DNA of 33,655 bases. Origin: Bacillota bacterium (lineage in GTDB: Bacteria; Bacillota; Negativicutes; Sporomusales; CTSoil-080). Positions within the stretch are counted from its first letter, which is position 1. Each line of letters opens with the position of its first letter. The stretch covers positions 1 to 33,655 of the forward strand of contig JAGGAD010000059.1 of assembly GCA_017889625.1 (NCBI GenBank), given 5' to 3'. The notes under the pieces are model-generated. The model was not told the DNA's origin. It saw only the letters and a program-made list of their open reading frames with translations, and ran no database searches. This document shows, piece after piece, positions 23,901 to 32,127 of the stretch. Position numbers and translations under genes: made by a program.

Positions 23901-24428
23901 TTAAAAAATAGCGAGATTTTTACTAGCTATAAAATATAGCAAAGCGGCTGGGCAATCGGATTGCGAATATTGTAGAGCCGTTGAAGGAGGCAAAGTTGTA
24001 TTTTCTGTGGTAGTTAAAGCGCCATGCTCGACATACTCCCAATTGAAAATATTTTGCTGCCCGATAATCGAGTACAACTCATTAGTGTGCCAGGCGGCTT
24101 TATTCTTTGAGGTTACATCCTGTGTAGGCTTGCCAAAATGCTTAAAAATAGTAGGAAGCCATGCTCTTCCGAACTGGCCATCTTCTTTAATGGCAACAGA
24201 ATAAACAAGATTATTCTTTAATACAACGCCAATTCTTAATTTGCCGAGGACCCCGTCGTAATAAGTAAACTCGGAAAACTGTTCCGGCAAATATAAGTAA
24301 TCCGTGCTGGCTGGCGGTTCACCAACTTTAAAATCAGTTAAAACCTTATTCAGATCATCAATATCACTGGCACTGACAACCCTTATTGAAAATAATAGAC
24401 ATAAAAATAATAAAATAACTCTTTTCAT
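23901..24428 (-). CDS. Exported protein of unknown function (175 residues)
   Basis: The ATG follows AAGGGATG by about 5 bases. Signal peptide: KRVILLFLCLLFSIRVVSA, cleavage near SASD. The mature part has mixed strands and helices (EFTYYDGVLGKLRIGVVLKN; AWLPTIFKHFGKPTQ) and ends in a Ser/Thr-rich segment followed by a hydrophobic tail containing one Cys. It resembles small periplasmic proteins with a tandem beta-strand core, but no family is recognised. It is convergent with the deacetylase gene. It reads as a monocistronic, probably periplasmic protein. Confidence 0.7.
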   Translation of the reverse strand: MKRVILLFLCLLFSIRVVSASDIDDLNKVLTDFKVGEPPASTDYLYLPEQFSEFTYYDGVLGKLRIGVVLKNNLVYSVAIKEDGQFGRAWLPTIFKHFGKPTQDVTSKNKAAWHTNELYSIIGQQNIFNWEYVEHGALTTTENTTLPPSTALQYSQSDCPAALLYFIASKNLAIF

Positions 24429-24603
24429 AATTCATCCCTTGTTTTTCTGCGTATGTCTGAATCTGTGGTGATTCGGTAGTTTCAACCCAATATATTATAG
24501 CTTTATCAATATTAAATTAGCTGCCAAGTGGTAGTTATCCTGCTTTTTATAGCGCCGTTCGTCTAAGAATGTTGTCGTAAAAATATATATATTTAACGAT
24601 AAG

Positions 24604-24632
24604 TTGACAAAAAAGTCAAATGATTATATAAA
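24604..24632 (+). promoter_or_regulatory. SigmaA promoter of the barrel protein gene
   Basis: TTGACA (24604-24609), a 17-base spacer and TATAAA (24627-24632), leaving a leader of about 88 bases. Confidence 0.75.
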
Positions 24633-24726
24633 GTTAATTGTCGAATTAGAATACGCGCAGGAAATTATAAATTGTTATTACCGATAATGCTTTTCAAATA
24701 ATAATTAAAACAAGGGGCTGTTAAAA

Positions 24727-25665
24727 GTGTTAAGAAAACTAAGTTTGCTTATTTTCGTACTCTTATTATTGGTTATCTGGAGTGGAATTTGTTTTTCTGA
24801 ACCAATCGCTGATGGTACTGAGCCGCAATGGGATATATCCGCAAGACAGTATCACTTTGGTGGAAATGCTGATTTTTGGCTATACTATCCTAGCCCAAGT
24901 ACTAATGTTATATCTCAACTGCATGCACCACAAAAGCAAACAATGAATGTTTTTGAAATAAAATATAATTTTTGCAGAAATCAATATCTGCGATTAAATT
25001 ATGGGACTACTGGTGAAGGTAATAAGGGTCAAGGTTTTGACAAGGACTGGAACTGGACCTATTCACATGATTATAACCAATTAACTGATTATGGAACGAT
25101 GAATTTTCATGGCGCGCAAAAAAACTATAATTTAGACTATGGTTATAAAATTGGCAGTTCGGCAGAAAGCTCTACATATGCTTTTGTTGGCTGGACCCAA
25201 CATAAATCAACCAATGAGCTCAGGGATATAGTGTATTATCGGGAAAATAACATAGATATTACTCCTACGGCCCAAGCTGTATATGGCGCATATTATAACC
25301 TCGACTTTAAAGGCTGTCGACTGGGGTTGGAACATACTGTTAGAGTTGATCAAAAACTTACGATAAACGGCTTGGCGGCCTTACACTTTATTGATGCTAA
25401 TCTGGAAGGCTTATGGACAAACCATACTCCGGCATGGTCATTTAAAGATAATGGATCGGCAAAGGGCTTTGAACTGAATGTTGGGGCCAAATACCAATTT
25501 GACTCGGCGATAAGTGCTAATTTTGGCTATAGCTATTATTATGCAAAGGCCAAGAATTGTACAAGATCAATGGATGAAGGTTCGGGATATTATGTTCTTA
25601 GTCAGAAAACAGATTTAGAATTAGCCCAGCACGGATATTACTTGGGACTTTCAGCAATTTTCTAG
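24727..25665 (+). CDS. Outer-membrane beta-barrel protein of unknown function
   Basis: 312 residues from a GTG start 9 bases after AAGGGG. Signal peptide (LRKLSLLIFVLLLLVIWSGICFS core). The mature protein consists of paired amphipathic strands rich in Tyr, Trp, Asn and Gly (for example YGYKIGSSAESSTYAFVGWTQ, FELNVGAKYQFDSA) and ends ...YLGLSAIF with a terminal Phe, as barrel proteins do. About 10-14 strands are expected. There is no SLH domain, so it differs from the porin at the window start. It is transcribed alone from a consensus promoter. Substrate unknown. Confidence 0.75.
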   Translation: MLRKLSLLIFVLLLLVIWSGICFSEPIADGTEPQWDISARQYHFGGNADFWLYYPSPSTNVISQLHAPQKQTMNVFEIKYNFCRNQYLRLNYGTTGEGNKGQGFDKDWNWTYSHDYNQLTDYGTMNFHGAQKNYNLDYGYKIGSSAESSTYAFVGWTQHKSTNELRDIVYYRENNIDITPTAQAVYGAYYNLDFKGCRLGLEHTVRVDQKLTINGLAALHFIDANLEGLWTNHTPAWSFKDNGSAKGFELNVGAKYQFDSAISANFGYSYYYAKAKNCTRSMDEGSGYYVLSQKTDLELAQHGYYLGLSAIF

Positions 25666-25902
25666 ATTCTAGACGTTCAGCGATACATTTCTTCTAGCTG
25701 TGACTATATCCAAGTTGCTTACCTATAGAGTAAAAAAAGATAATCTATTAATTAAAAAGTATTATTAATTAATATTGCAAAACCCATTAATAGATAGTAG
25801 TATATACATAAAAAGGGTCTTGCTATAAATGTTTGTTATACTTATGATGGTGTATAATAAAGGCGAATTTAACATTAAGTTATTGGGGAGATGCATGTTT
25901 TT

Positions 25903-27093
25903 ATGAATAAGATTGAAATAGCTAAGGGCGTGTATAATGTCGGGGCCGTCGATTGGGATATGCGGGACTTTCATGGGTTTACTACCAATCGTGGGGTAAC
26001 CTATAATTCTTATCTTATCGTTGATGAAAAAGTTTGTCTTATTGATACTGTTAAAGCGCCATTTGCGGCTGAAAATATAGAACGCATCAGCGAGATAATC
26101 GACCCGACGAAGATCGATTATGTAATTACCAATCATGTTGAACCAGATCATTCCAGCGGTTTGCCGGCCCTAATGCAAAAAGCGCCGCAGGCTAAAGTAG
26201 TAGTTACCGCAAATGGTAAAACCGAAGTTTTAAAACACTATCAGCAAGAATATGATTTTATGGTCGTCAAAGAGGGCGACGTATTGGACCTTGGCAAAAA
26301 CAAACTTCATTTTGTGCCGCTGCCGATGGTACATTGGCCTGATTCGATGGTTACATACCTCGACGGTGAACAAATTTTATTCTCTAGCGATTCTTTTGGC
26401 CAGCATATCTGCACCTCTAAACGCTTCGATGATGAGAATGATCTTGATAAAGTCATGTATGAAGCCGCAAAATATTATGCGAATATTTTAATGCCGTTGG
26501 GTAAAACGGTTAGCAAGGCCGTAGATAAGACGGCACAAATGCCGTTAAAGATGATTGCTACTGGCCATGGAATTATCTGGCGGAGCTATATTGATAAAAT
26601 AGTGGCTAAATATAAAGAATGGAGCAGCGGCCAGACTAAAGATAAAGTAGTAATTGCCTATGACAGTATGTGGGGCAGCACCGAGAAAATGGCCAGATGT
26701 ATTTTAGATGGGGTGGCCGCCACGGGGGTTGCAGTTAAACTGTACAAAATGTCTGACTCCGACCGCAGCGAAGTTGTTATGGAAATGTTAGATGCCGGTG
26801 GTATCTTGCTCGGCTCGCCGACCCTGCATAATGGTATGCTGGCAACAATGGGGGCCTTACTGATATACTTAAAAGGTCTTAAACCGGCCAATAAACTTGC
26901 GGCAGCTTTCGGTGCCTATGGTTGGGCCGGCGGTGCTCAGAAGGATATGGAGGAACTCTTAAAGACAGCGGGGGTATCGCTAACAGAAGGCGTAACTTTG
27001 AAATGGGTGCCTGATAAAGATGAAATGGATGCCTGCTTTAACTTTGGTAAGGAATTTGGCCAAAAAGTCCTTGAACGTAACCAAAAACCCTAA
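25903..27093 (+). CDS. fprA: FprA-type flavodiiron protein (O2/NO reductase)
   Basis: 396 residues. GGGGAG ends at 25889; the ATG at 25903 is preferred, because the in-frame ATG at 25891 touches it. The N-terminal beta-lactamase-like domain (1-245) has all di-iron ligands: His78, Glu80, Asp82, His83 (HVEPDH), His144 (HWPD), Asp163 (SDSFGQH) and His222 (GHG). The flavodoxin-like domain starts at about 248 (VVIAYDSMWGSTEKMA; GSPTLHNGMLATMG) and binds FMN. It reduces O2 to water or NO to N2O in the cytoplasm, protecting an anaerobe. A -10 box TATAAT at 25853-25858 precedes it. The C-terminus is complete. Confidence 0.93.
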   Translation: MNKIEIAKGVYNVGAVDWDMRDFHGFTTNRGVTYNSYLIVDEKVCLIDTVKAPFAAENIERISEIIDPTKIDYVITNHVEPDHSSGLPALMQKAPQAKVVVTANGKTEVLKHYQQEYDFMVVKEGDVLDLGKNKLHFVPLPMVHWPDSMVTYLDGEQILFSSDSFGQHICTSKRFDDENDLDKVMYEAAKYYANILMPLGKTVSKAVDKTAQMPLKMIATGHGIIWRSYIDKIVAKYKEWSSGQTKDKVVIAYDSMWGSTEKMARCILDGVAATGVAVKLYKMSDSDRSEVVMEMLDAGGILLGSPTLHNGMLATMGALLIYLKGLKPANKLAAAFGAYGWAGGAQKDMEELLKTAGVSLTEGVTLKWVPDKDEMDACFNFGKEFGQKVLERNQKP

Positions 27094-27121
27094 CCCAATC
27101 CTTAAATAAAACATAGATCCT

Positions 27122-27165
27122 AAATAAATGACCAGCCGCAGACTTCTGCGGCTGGTCATTTATTT
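27122..27165. terminator. Very strong bidirectional terminator
   Basis: Perfect 20-bp arms (27122-27141 and 27146-27165) with GC-rich core CCAGCCGCAG/CTGCGGCTGG, AT-rich outer ends and a 4-base loop. It lies between the convergent fprA and GNAT genes and runs 6 bp into the GNAT stop. Confidence 0.92.
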
Positions 27166-27618
27166 ACCGAGAATTTTTTGCAGACAAATTGATTCCTGTA
27201 AATCTTTGTACTGTCCGTATTTTTCAATTACCGAATAACCAATCTGCTGATATAAGCCCATAGCTTCAACCAGTGGTGCACCCGATTCTAACAGCAACTT
27301 GCAAAACCCCTTGGTGAGTGCCCGCTTTTCTAATAGACTCATTAATTGTTTGGCAATGCCAGTTCCCCGAAAATTCTTTTTCACGAAAACCCGCTTAACC
27401 TCGGCTGCCCCAGCTTCATAAAATTTAAAACTGGCACAACCAATAGGAACATTATCAGCATAAGCTAAAACTACATCATGTATATCCTCAAGGGTGTTGT
27501 ATTGAATATACTGAGCTCGATTTTTTTCTCCGCCGGCAATCTCATTAAGATAGTCATCTAGCAACCGACATAGCTTAATAAAGTCTTGATTGCAACCGTT
27601 GGTGTATATAAAGTTCAT
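27160..27618 (-). CDS. GNAT-family N-acetyltransferase
   Basis: 152 residues from the ATG that follows GGAGGTCAACA; the frame continues 19 codons upstream without a ribosome binding site. Motif A: EVKRVFVKKNFRGTGIAKQLMSLLEKRA (the Gly-x-Gly acetyl-CoA loop RGTGIAK), then LLLESGAPLVEAMGLYQQIGYSVIEKYG. The N-terminal part carries a two-helix region. Substrate unknown. The stop lies inside the shared terminator. It is 57 bp downstream of the YbaK-family gene on the same strand, so the two are probably cotranscribed. Confidence 0.85.
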   Translation of the reverse strand: MNFIYTNGCNQDFIKLCRLLDDYLNEIAGGEKNRAQYIQYNTLEDIHDVVLAYADNVPIGCASFKFYEAGAAEVKRVFVKKNFRGTGIAKQLMSLLEKRALTKGFCKLLLESGAPLVEAMGLYQQIGYSVIEKYGQYKDLQESICLQKILGK

Positions 27619-27675
27619 TGTTGACCTCCAATAATAAAATATAATCCTACAGCTTTTGTTAGCTAATGCTGCCAA

Positions 27676-28116
27676 TTAAAACTTAGCAATAATTTGATTC
27701 AATTCCGCTAACGCATGAGGACTGACTTTTAAGGTGTAATCTTTAATGCCAGTACCACCGTAAACAAATGAATGTTCAAAAAGAGTTGTATCTAAAATAT
27801 AGGGAAGTGGTATTCCCACTAGCGGAACATTGCCGAGGATATAACCCATATTCTCAACTTCTGTTGGTTTTGCTAATTTAACTTTTTGACAGTTTAATAT
27901 TTTGGCTACTTCCTTAAAATCAACCCGGCCATGACTGCCAGAAACAACTAAGGCCAAAAAACCAATATCTGTTTTGACAATCAATGTCGGAGCGGTTTGC
28001 CCGATGGCGATATTAAAGTACTTGGCTCCTTCTTCAGCCGAGCGTAGACGTGTTTCGTGGTGGATTAATTCGTAGGGATATTTGCTTTTTGCTAAAAGCA
28101 ATTTTAGACATTCCAT
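27676..28116 (-). CDS. YbaK/EbsC-family aminoacyl-tRNA deacylase domain protein
   Basis: 146 residues; the ATG lies 10 bases after AAGGGG, which is preferred to an in-frame TTG next to it. Family marks: YELIHHETRLRSAEEGAKYF, TLIVKTDIGFLALVVSGSHGRVDFKEVAKIL (Lys and the GSHGRVD-like segment of the editing pocket), and VPLVGIPLPYILDTTLFEHSFVYGGTG. Such stand-alone domains hydrolyse mischarged tRNA (for example Cys- or Ala-tRNAPro). The exact substrate cannot be read. Upstream gene of the GNAT pair. Confidence 0.85.
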   Translation of the reverse strand: MECLKLLLAKSKYPYELIHHETRLRSAEEGAKYFNIAIGQTAPTLIVKTDIGFLALVVSGSHGRVDFKEVAKILNCQKVKLAKPTEVENMGYILGNVPLVGIPLPYILDTTLFEHSFVYGGTGIKDYTLKVSPHALAELNQIIAKF

Positions 28117-28406
28117 TATAAACAAACCCCTTTTTCTAATGCTTTATTGAATGTAGTTTTAACCTCGTGTTTAATAATAGTATAAAAGCTATCGTTGCCA
28201 AAACTAAAAGGTTTCCATAGAAGTAATCTCCCTCGTCTGTTAGAATTATCCATGTTGAGAAAAAAACCTTTAGATTAAAGGAGCTGGTTTAACATAAATT
28301 TGTCTTATTCATAAATGATATAAGTGTAAGTCAGCATTAAACTGTACTTTTAGAGAAAAGCGTTGGTCGTTGCTTCTCGCCATCGTTGCCAAAACTGACT
28401 GACATG
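28117..28406. other. Intergenic stretch with a 15-bp direct repeat
   Basis: ATCGTTGCCAAAACT occurs at 28191-28205 and again at 28382-28396, 191 bp apart. Nothing gene-like is seen between; the minus-strand promoter of the YbaK gene must lie at the left side. Confidence 0.4.
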
Positions 28407-28435
28407 TTGTATTTATTGGAGTATTGTGGTATTGT
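28407..28435 (+). promoter_or_regulatory. Promoter of the ABC-F leader
   Basis: TTGTAT (28407-28412), a 17-base spacer and TATTGT (28430-28435); the predicted start near 28442 lies just ahead of the leader ribosome binding site. Confidence 0.6.
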
Positions 28436-28466
28436 AAAATTAACTTGTATAAAAGGAGGTGGCATG

Positions 28467-28619
28467 ATGAACGTAACCGGCTTAGTAAACGGAATCTTGG
28501 CAAGACTGGCTCACTATGTTTCTCGGATAACAGCCCTAACCGTCAGTAACGGAGGTGTCTGCCTGCAACTAAATATTATGTTAACTAAGCAACCGCGTCA
28601 TCATGCGCCTAACGCGTAA
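28467..28619 (+). CDS. Leader ORF upstream of the ABC-F gene (50 residues)
   Basis: AAGGAGGT (28453-28460) lies 6 bases before ATG 28467, a stronger site than most genes in the window have. The protein begins MNVTGLVNGILARLAHYVSR and ends KQPRHHAPNA; no known domain. It ends 7 bases before an intrinsic terminator, which is followed by the ABC-F gene 190 bp later. Antibiotic-resistance ABC-F genes are often controlled by ribosome stalling on such an upstream ORF, which prevents the terminator from forming. This role is inferred from layout. It may instead encode a functional small protein. Confidence 0.6.
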   Translation: MNVTGLVNGILARLAHYVSRITALTVSNGGVCLQLNIMLTKQPRHHAPNA

Positions 28620-28625
28620 ACGGGA

Positions 28626-28661
28626 AATACCCGGTGATTCGCTTGCCTGGGTATTGTTTTT
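28626..28661 (+). terminator. Leader terminator (attenuator) of the ABC-F gene
   Basis: AATACCC (28626-28632) pairs with GGGTATT (28649-28655), with a bulged GG/CC continuation, followed by GTTTTTC. It lies between the leader ORF and the ABC-F gene. Confidence 0.7.
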
Positions 28662-28700
28662 CTACAGGGAAATTTTGCCGGAACGGCAACATCTTGTTAT

Positions 28701-28751
28701 GATAAATAACGGCCTAGGCCAGCGTAAAGCGGGCTCAGGCCGTTATTTATC
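28701..28751 (+). promoter_or_regulatory. Second leader hairpin of the ABC-F gene
   Basis: GATAAATAACGGCCT (28701-28715) and its perfect complement (28737-28751) flank a 21-base loop; GGCCTAGGCC at its base can form an alternative pairing. No T-run follows. A small TTGCCG/CGGCAA hairpin precedes it (28675-28689). Confidence 0.65.
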
Positions 28752-28810
28752 GTTTAGCATAGCCTTTTCGTAACACTTAGACAGTCCGCTGGCAAAGAAA
28801 GGAGAACAAC

Positions 28811-30733
28811 ATGATTGAAATAGCATTACGCAATATTGAGAAATACTATGGGGCGCATCACTTGCTTAAAGGAGTTACCTTTGAAGTACAAACTGGAGAC
28901 AGACTAGGTCTTCTGGGCCGGAATGGTACCGGAAAAACCACCTTGCTCAATATTATGGAAGGCCGGACGGCCAGCGATGCCGGTGAAAAAATGCTTCGTA
29001 GAGGCGCTGTTGTAAGCCTGCTTGAACAAATGCCGGAATTTCCTCCCGAATACACCGCCTACGATGCTATCTATTCGGCCTACAGCGACTTAATAACAAT
29101 CAAAACACAAATGACGGACCTGGAACAAGCCATGGCGCAACAAACCGGCAGCCACGATATGTTGCAAAAGTACGGACAACTACAGCAAGCCTTTGAGAGC
29201 CGGGAAGGGTATGCGATCGAAGATAACCTGCGCCGGGTTTGCGTGGGGCTCGGGCTTAGCGCCGAACTCTTAGCAACCGAATTTACTGCTCTGAGCGGTG
29301 GCGAAAAAACCCAAGTTGTACTGGGAAAATTGTTGCTAAAAAAACCGGATATCCTATTACTGGACGAACCAACCAACCACTTGGATATTGCCGCCGTGGA
29401 ATGGCTTGAACAGTATCTTGCGGAATACAAAGGCACCGTTATCGTCATTTCTCATGACCGTTACTTTCTCGATCAAGTAGTGAATCGTGTCATCGAATTA
29501 GTTGAGGGCAAGGCCGAGATATACGAAGGCAACTACTCCTATTTCGTTGCGGAAAAACAGGCCCGCTGCGATCAGCAGCAACAACAATTTGACCAGCAGC
29601 AAAAAAAAATCCACCAGATGGAAATGGCTGCTAAACGCATGCATGACTGGGCTCAGCGGGCGGATAATCCCAGTATGCATAAACAGGCATTTAATATGGA
29701 AAAACGCATCGAACGGCTGGAAAAAACCGAGCGACCTCCCCAGACGGAACACATCAAAGCCCGGTTTGGCCAACAAAAATTTTCTGGACAAGAAGTGATT
29801 GTTGCCCGGAATTTGGCAAAACACTTTGACGGTCAAAGTGTTCTTAAGGGCTTGGATTTCACTCTACATAAAGGAGAACGAGTCGCTCTGTTTGGGGCGA
29901 ATGGCACTGGAAAGTCCACTCTGTTTAAACTTATTACCGGGGAACTAGCCGCAGATGCCGGGACAGTCAGTCTTGGTGCCAGCATCCGCCTTGCTTACCT
30001 GCCGCAGATAGTCACCTTTAAAGAACCAGAATACAGTGTGTTGGACACAGTCCGCTGTGAAGTGGGAGTTGAAGAAGGCGAAGCACGCCGGCTCCTGGCA
30101 AAATATCTTTTCCGGGGGGAAGGCGTATATCGTAAGACTAAAAACCTCTCCGGTGGGGAAAAAAGCCGCTTGCGGCTTTGCCTGCTGATGCAAAACGATG
30201 TCAACCTACTGCTCCTGGATGAACCCACCAACCATTTAGACATTGACGCCCGTGAATGGCTGGAAACAGCACTCGAAGACTTTGACGGCACCCTGCTGTT
30301 TGTATCGCATGACCGCTATTTTGTTGGTAAATTTGCCACACAAGTATGGGAATTAGGTGACGGAAGACTGACTGTATATCCGGGTGATTACGCCTACTAC
30401 CGACGAAAATATAGCGAAAAAACAGCAGTAGTTTTCCCGCTGGAACGACAGAAACGCGTTGCCGCAACCGAACTTTCTTCAATATCCCTGACGCCAGTCA
30501 GCCCCAAACCATCCCCGACCCGCAATTCCATTTCGTCGGACAAGGCCGCGGCAGTAAGTCAGGAACTGGAAAGTGCTATCGAGGAGCTAGAAAGAGCCTT
30601 AAAAGCCATAGAACCCCGTATGCAGCAATGCGGCAGCGACTTTGTCGCCCTCGAACCGTTGCTGCGGCAAAAACAAGAATGGGAAAATCAACGGGATACC
30701 CTATATCAAGAATGGTTGGAAATAAACAATTAA
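28811..30733 (+). CDS. ABC-F family ATPase, ribosome-protection/translation-factor type
   Basis: 640 residues with two ATPase domains and no membrane segment. Domain 1: Walker A GRNGTGKTT (36-44), signature LSGGEKTQVVLGK, Walker B ILLLDEPTNHLD. The linker is long and charged (QARCDQQQQQFDQQQKK, then RMHDWAQRADNPSMHKQAF), the arm that enters the ribosomal E-site. Domain 2: Walker A GANGTGKST, signature LSGGEKSRLRL, Walker B LLLLDEPTNHLD. A C-terminal coiled coil (about 575-635) follows. ABC-F proteins act on the ribosome; some displace antibiotics (Lsa, Vga, VmlR) and others are housekeeping factors. The attenuator-like leader favours an inducible resistance type, without proving it. AAAGGAG precedes ATG. 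Confidence 0.9.
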   Translation: MIEIALRNIEKYYGAHHLLKGVTFEVQTGDRLGLLGRNGTGKTTLLNIMEGRTASDAGEKMLRRGAVVSLLEQMPEFPPEYTAYDAIYSAYSDLITIKTQMTDLEQAMAQQTGSHDMLQKYGQLQQAFESREGYAIEDNLRRVCVGLGLSAELLATEFTALSGGEKTQVVLGKLLLKKPDILLLDEPTNHLDIAAVEWLEQYLAEYKGTVIVISHDRYFLDQVVNRVIELVEGKAEIYEGNYSYFVAEKQARCDQQQQQFDQQQKKIHQMEMAAKRMHDWAQRADNPSMHKQAFNMEKRIERLEKTERPPQTEHIKARFGQQKFSGQEVIVARNLAKHFDGQSVLKGLDFTLHKGERVALFGANGTGKSTLFKLITGELAADAGTVSLGASIRLAYLPQIVTFKEPEYSVLDTVRCEVGVEEGEARRLLAKYLFRGEGVYRKTKNLSGGEKSRLRLCLLMQNDVNLLLLDEPTNHLDIDAREWLETALEDFDGTLLFVSHDRYFVGKFATQVWELGDGRLTVYPGDYAYYRRKYSEKTAVVFPLERQKRVAATELSSISLTPVSPKPSPTRNSISSDKAAAVSQELESAIEELERALKAIEPRMQQCGSDFVALEPLLRQKQEWENQRDTLYQEWLEINN

Positions 30734-30853
30734 TAGCTTTTATCTAAAAATGTGATGGGATTTTTGGTATAATAAAGTAGTAGGACCAAACCTAAGAAAT
30801 AAGGTCTGAATAGATTTCGGTATAAATGGGGAACAGGGGAAAGGTGACAAGCT

Positions 30854-31765
30854 TTGAATGACGTACATATAAAACATTTTATTGAGCTAGCGAAATGCCT
30901 CAACTTTACTAAGGCCGCTCAAAATTTATACATTGCTCAGCCGGCGCTAAGCAGGAGCATTGCGAATATGGAAAAAGAGCTAGGCCTTACCTTGTTTGTT
31001 CGGAATAGAAAAAATGTGCGGTTATCACCTGCTGGCATAGTGATGATGGAGGGGTATCAAAAATTATTGCGGGATCATGATATTCTTTTAGCGAAAGCTA
31101 TGAAAGTTGGTAAGGGAGAGAGCGGAAAACTAACAGTTGGTATTATAGAATGTCAGAATACAGATTTTTATTTGCCAAAAATTGTAGAATTTTTTTGCGA
31201 AAATCATCCGGGAATTCAAATAGAAATGTTTTATGATAGCTTTAAAACCCTTAGACAAAAATTTGAAAATGGCGAAGCAGATATTGTAATTACGCAATTG
31301 TTTGATTTAAGTTCCTATACTAACGACGAGATTATATATGAAGCATTTGCAAATACTACCGGACGGTTTATTGTATCCCAAAAACATCCGCTGGCGCAGT
31401 ATGAAGAAGTTAGTGCAGAAAATTTAAACGGTGAGATGATGATCGTTATTTCCAAAGAAGCTTCAATTCAGGGGTATAACCAGGCGTTGAATTACGTAGA
31501 ATATCATAATATTCAAGTTGGCGGAATCAGAACCGCTGAAACTTTGCAAAACGTAATGCTTATGGTAGAAAATGGCTTGGGGTTTGCATTTTGGGATTGT
31601 ATTTCTAAAATAAATAAAGATTGTGTGAAACTTTTACCAATAGAAGATCACATTATATTATCATTAGTTGCTGTATGGCGGAAAAAAAATTATAATACTG
31701 CCATTCCGATCTTCATGGACTGTTTGTTAAAAGCAACTGAATCGATTGCAAAAAAATTGGCATAA
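30854..31765 (+). CDS. LysR-family transcriptional regulator
   Basis: 303 residues from a TTG start 6 bases after AAGGTGA. The N-terminal winged helix-turn-helix runs 1-60 (IKHFIELAKCLNFTKAAQNLYIAQPALSRSI; EKELGLTLFVRN); the effector domain follows (LTVGIIECQNTDFYLPKIVEFF; EADIVITQLF; HPLAQYEEV; MVENGLGFAFWD). It lies 360 bp upstream of and in the same direction as the EthD-like gene, its probable target. Effector unknown. Confidence 0.88.
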   Translation: MNDVHIKHFIELAKCLNFTKAAQNLYIAQPALSRSIANMEKELGLTLFVRNRKNVRLSPAGIVMMEGYQKLLRDHDILLAKAMKVGKGESGKLTVGIIECQNTDFYLPKIVEFFCENHPGIQIEMFYDSFKTLRQKFENGEADIVITQLFDLSSYTNDEIIYEAFANTTGRFIVSQKHPLAQYEEVSAENLNGEMMIVISKEASIQGYNQALNYVEYHNIQVGGIRTAETLQNVMLMVENGLGFAFWDCISKINKDCVKLLPIEDHIILSLVAVWRKKNYNTAIPIFMDCLLKATESIAKKLA

Positions 31766-31784
31766 TCCCGGTTTTAACATCCAT

Positions 31785-31818
31785 CTAGTTGTTATAACAA
31801 TTTTGTTATAACAACTAG
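31785..31818. repeat. 16-bp inverted repeat made of two TTGTTATAACAA palindromes
   Basis: CTAGTTGTTATAACAA (31785-31800) and TTGTTATAACAACTAG (31803-31818) are perfect complements around TT. Each half contains the 12-bp palindrome TTGTTATAACAA, also found at 11171-11182. It could terminate the LysR message or bind a regulator. Confidence 0.6.
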
Positions 31819-32054
31819 CCGGTTTAATTGTCTGCCTGGGGGGGATGCCGTTATATTTACCATTAAGTTGGAGTTGTCAACGCTAATTGACTTTTTACCG
31901 ATCTGGAATTACAATTATATTTGGCAAAAAAATATTGATAAAGCAAGAATAACTAATGTGTTATGCAAAAAATATATTTTTAAAATTTAAAATAGAATGA
32001 TAATATGGTATAGGAAATGGTATTATTATTGATGACAAAGTTAAATTAAAAAAA

Positions 32055-32093
32055 ACGGAGGGAAAAATGCAAAAAAATCATCACAGCCTCCGT
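32055..32093 (+). promoter_or_regulatory. Hairpin sequestering the leader-peptide ribosome binding site
   Basis: ACGGAGG (32055-32061) and CCTCCGT (32087-32093) are perfect complements. The left arm is the ribosome binding site of the 14-codon ORF at 32067 and the right arm lies inside that ORF, so translation and folding exclude each other. Confidence 0.6.
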
Positions 32094-32111
32094 ACCAAAA
32101 AAATAAAATAA
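32067..32111 (+). CDS. Leader peptide ORF (14 residues) before the EthD-like gene
   Basis: MQKNHHSLRTKKIK, ATG 5 bases after GGAGG, stop at 32109-32111, ending right before the TTGGAGA ribosome binding site of the next gene. The adjacent stop and ribosome binding site suggest translational coupling. Basic and His-rich composition. No database comparison possible here. Confidence 0.5.
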   Translation: MQKNHHSLRTKKIK

Positions 32112-32127
32112 ATTGGAGATGGTAAAC

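Noticed and set aside
28386-28466. Longer version of the ABC-F leader ORF starting at 28386
   Set aside because: It would begin before the predicted promoter; the ribosome binding site at 28453-28460 clearly serves the ATG at 28467.
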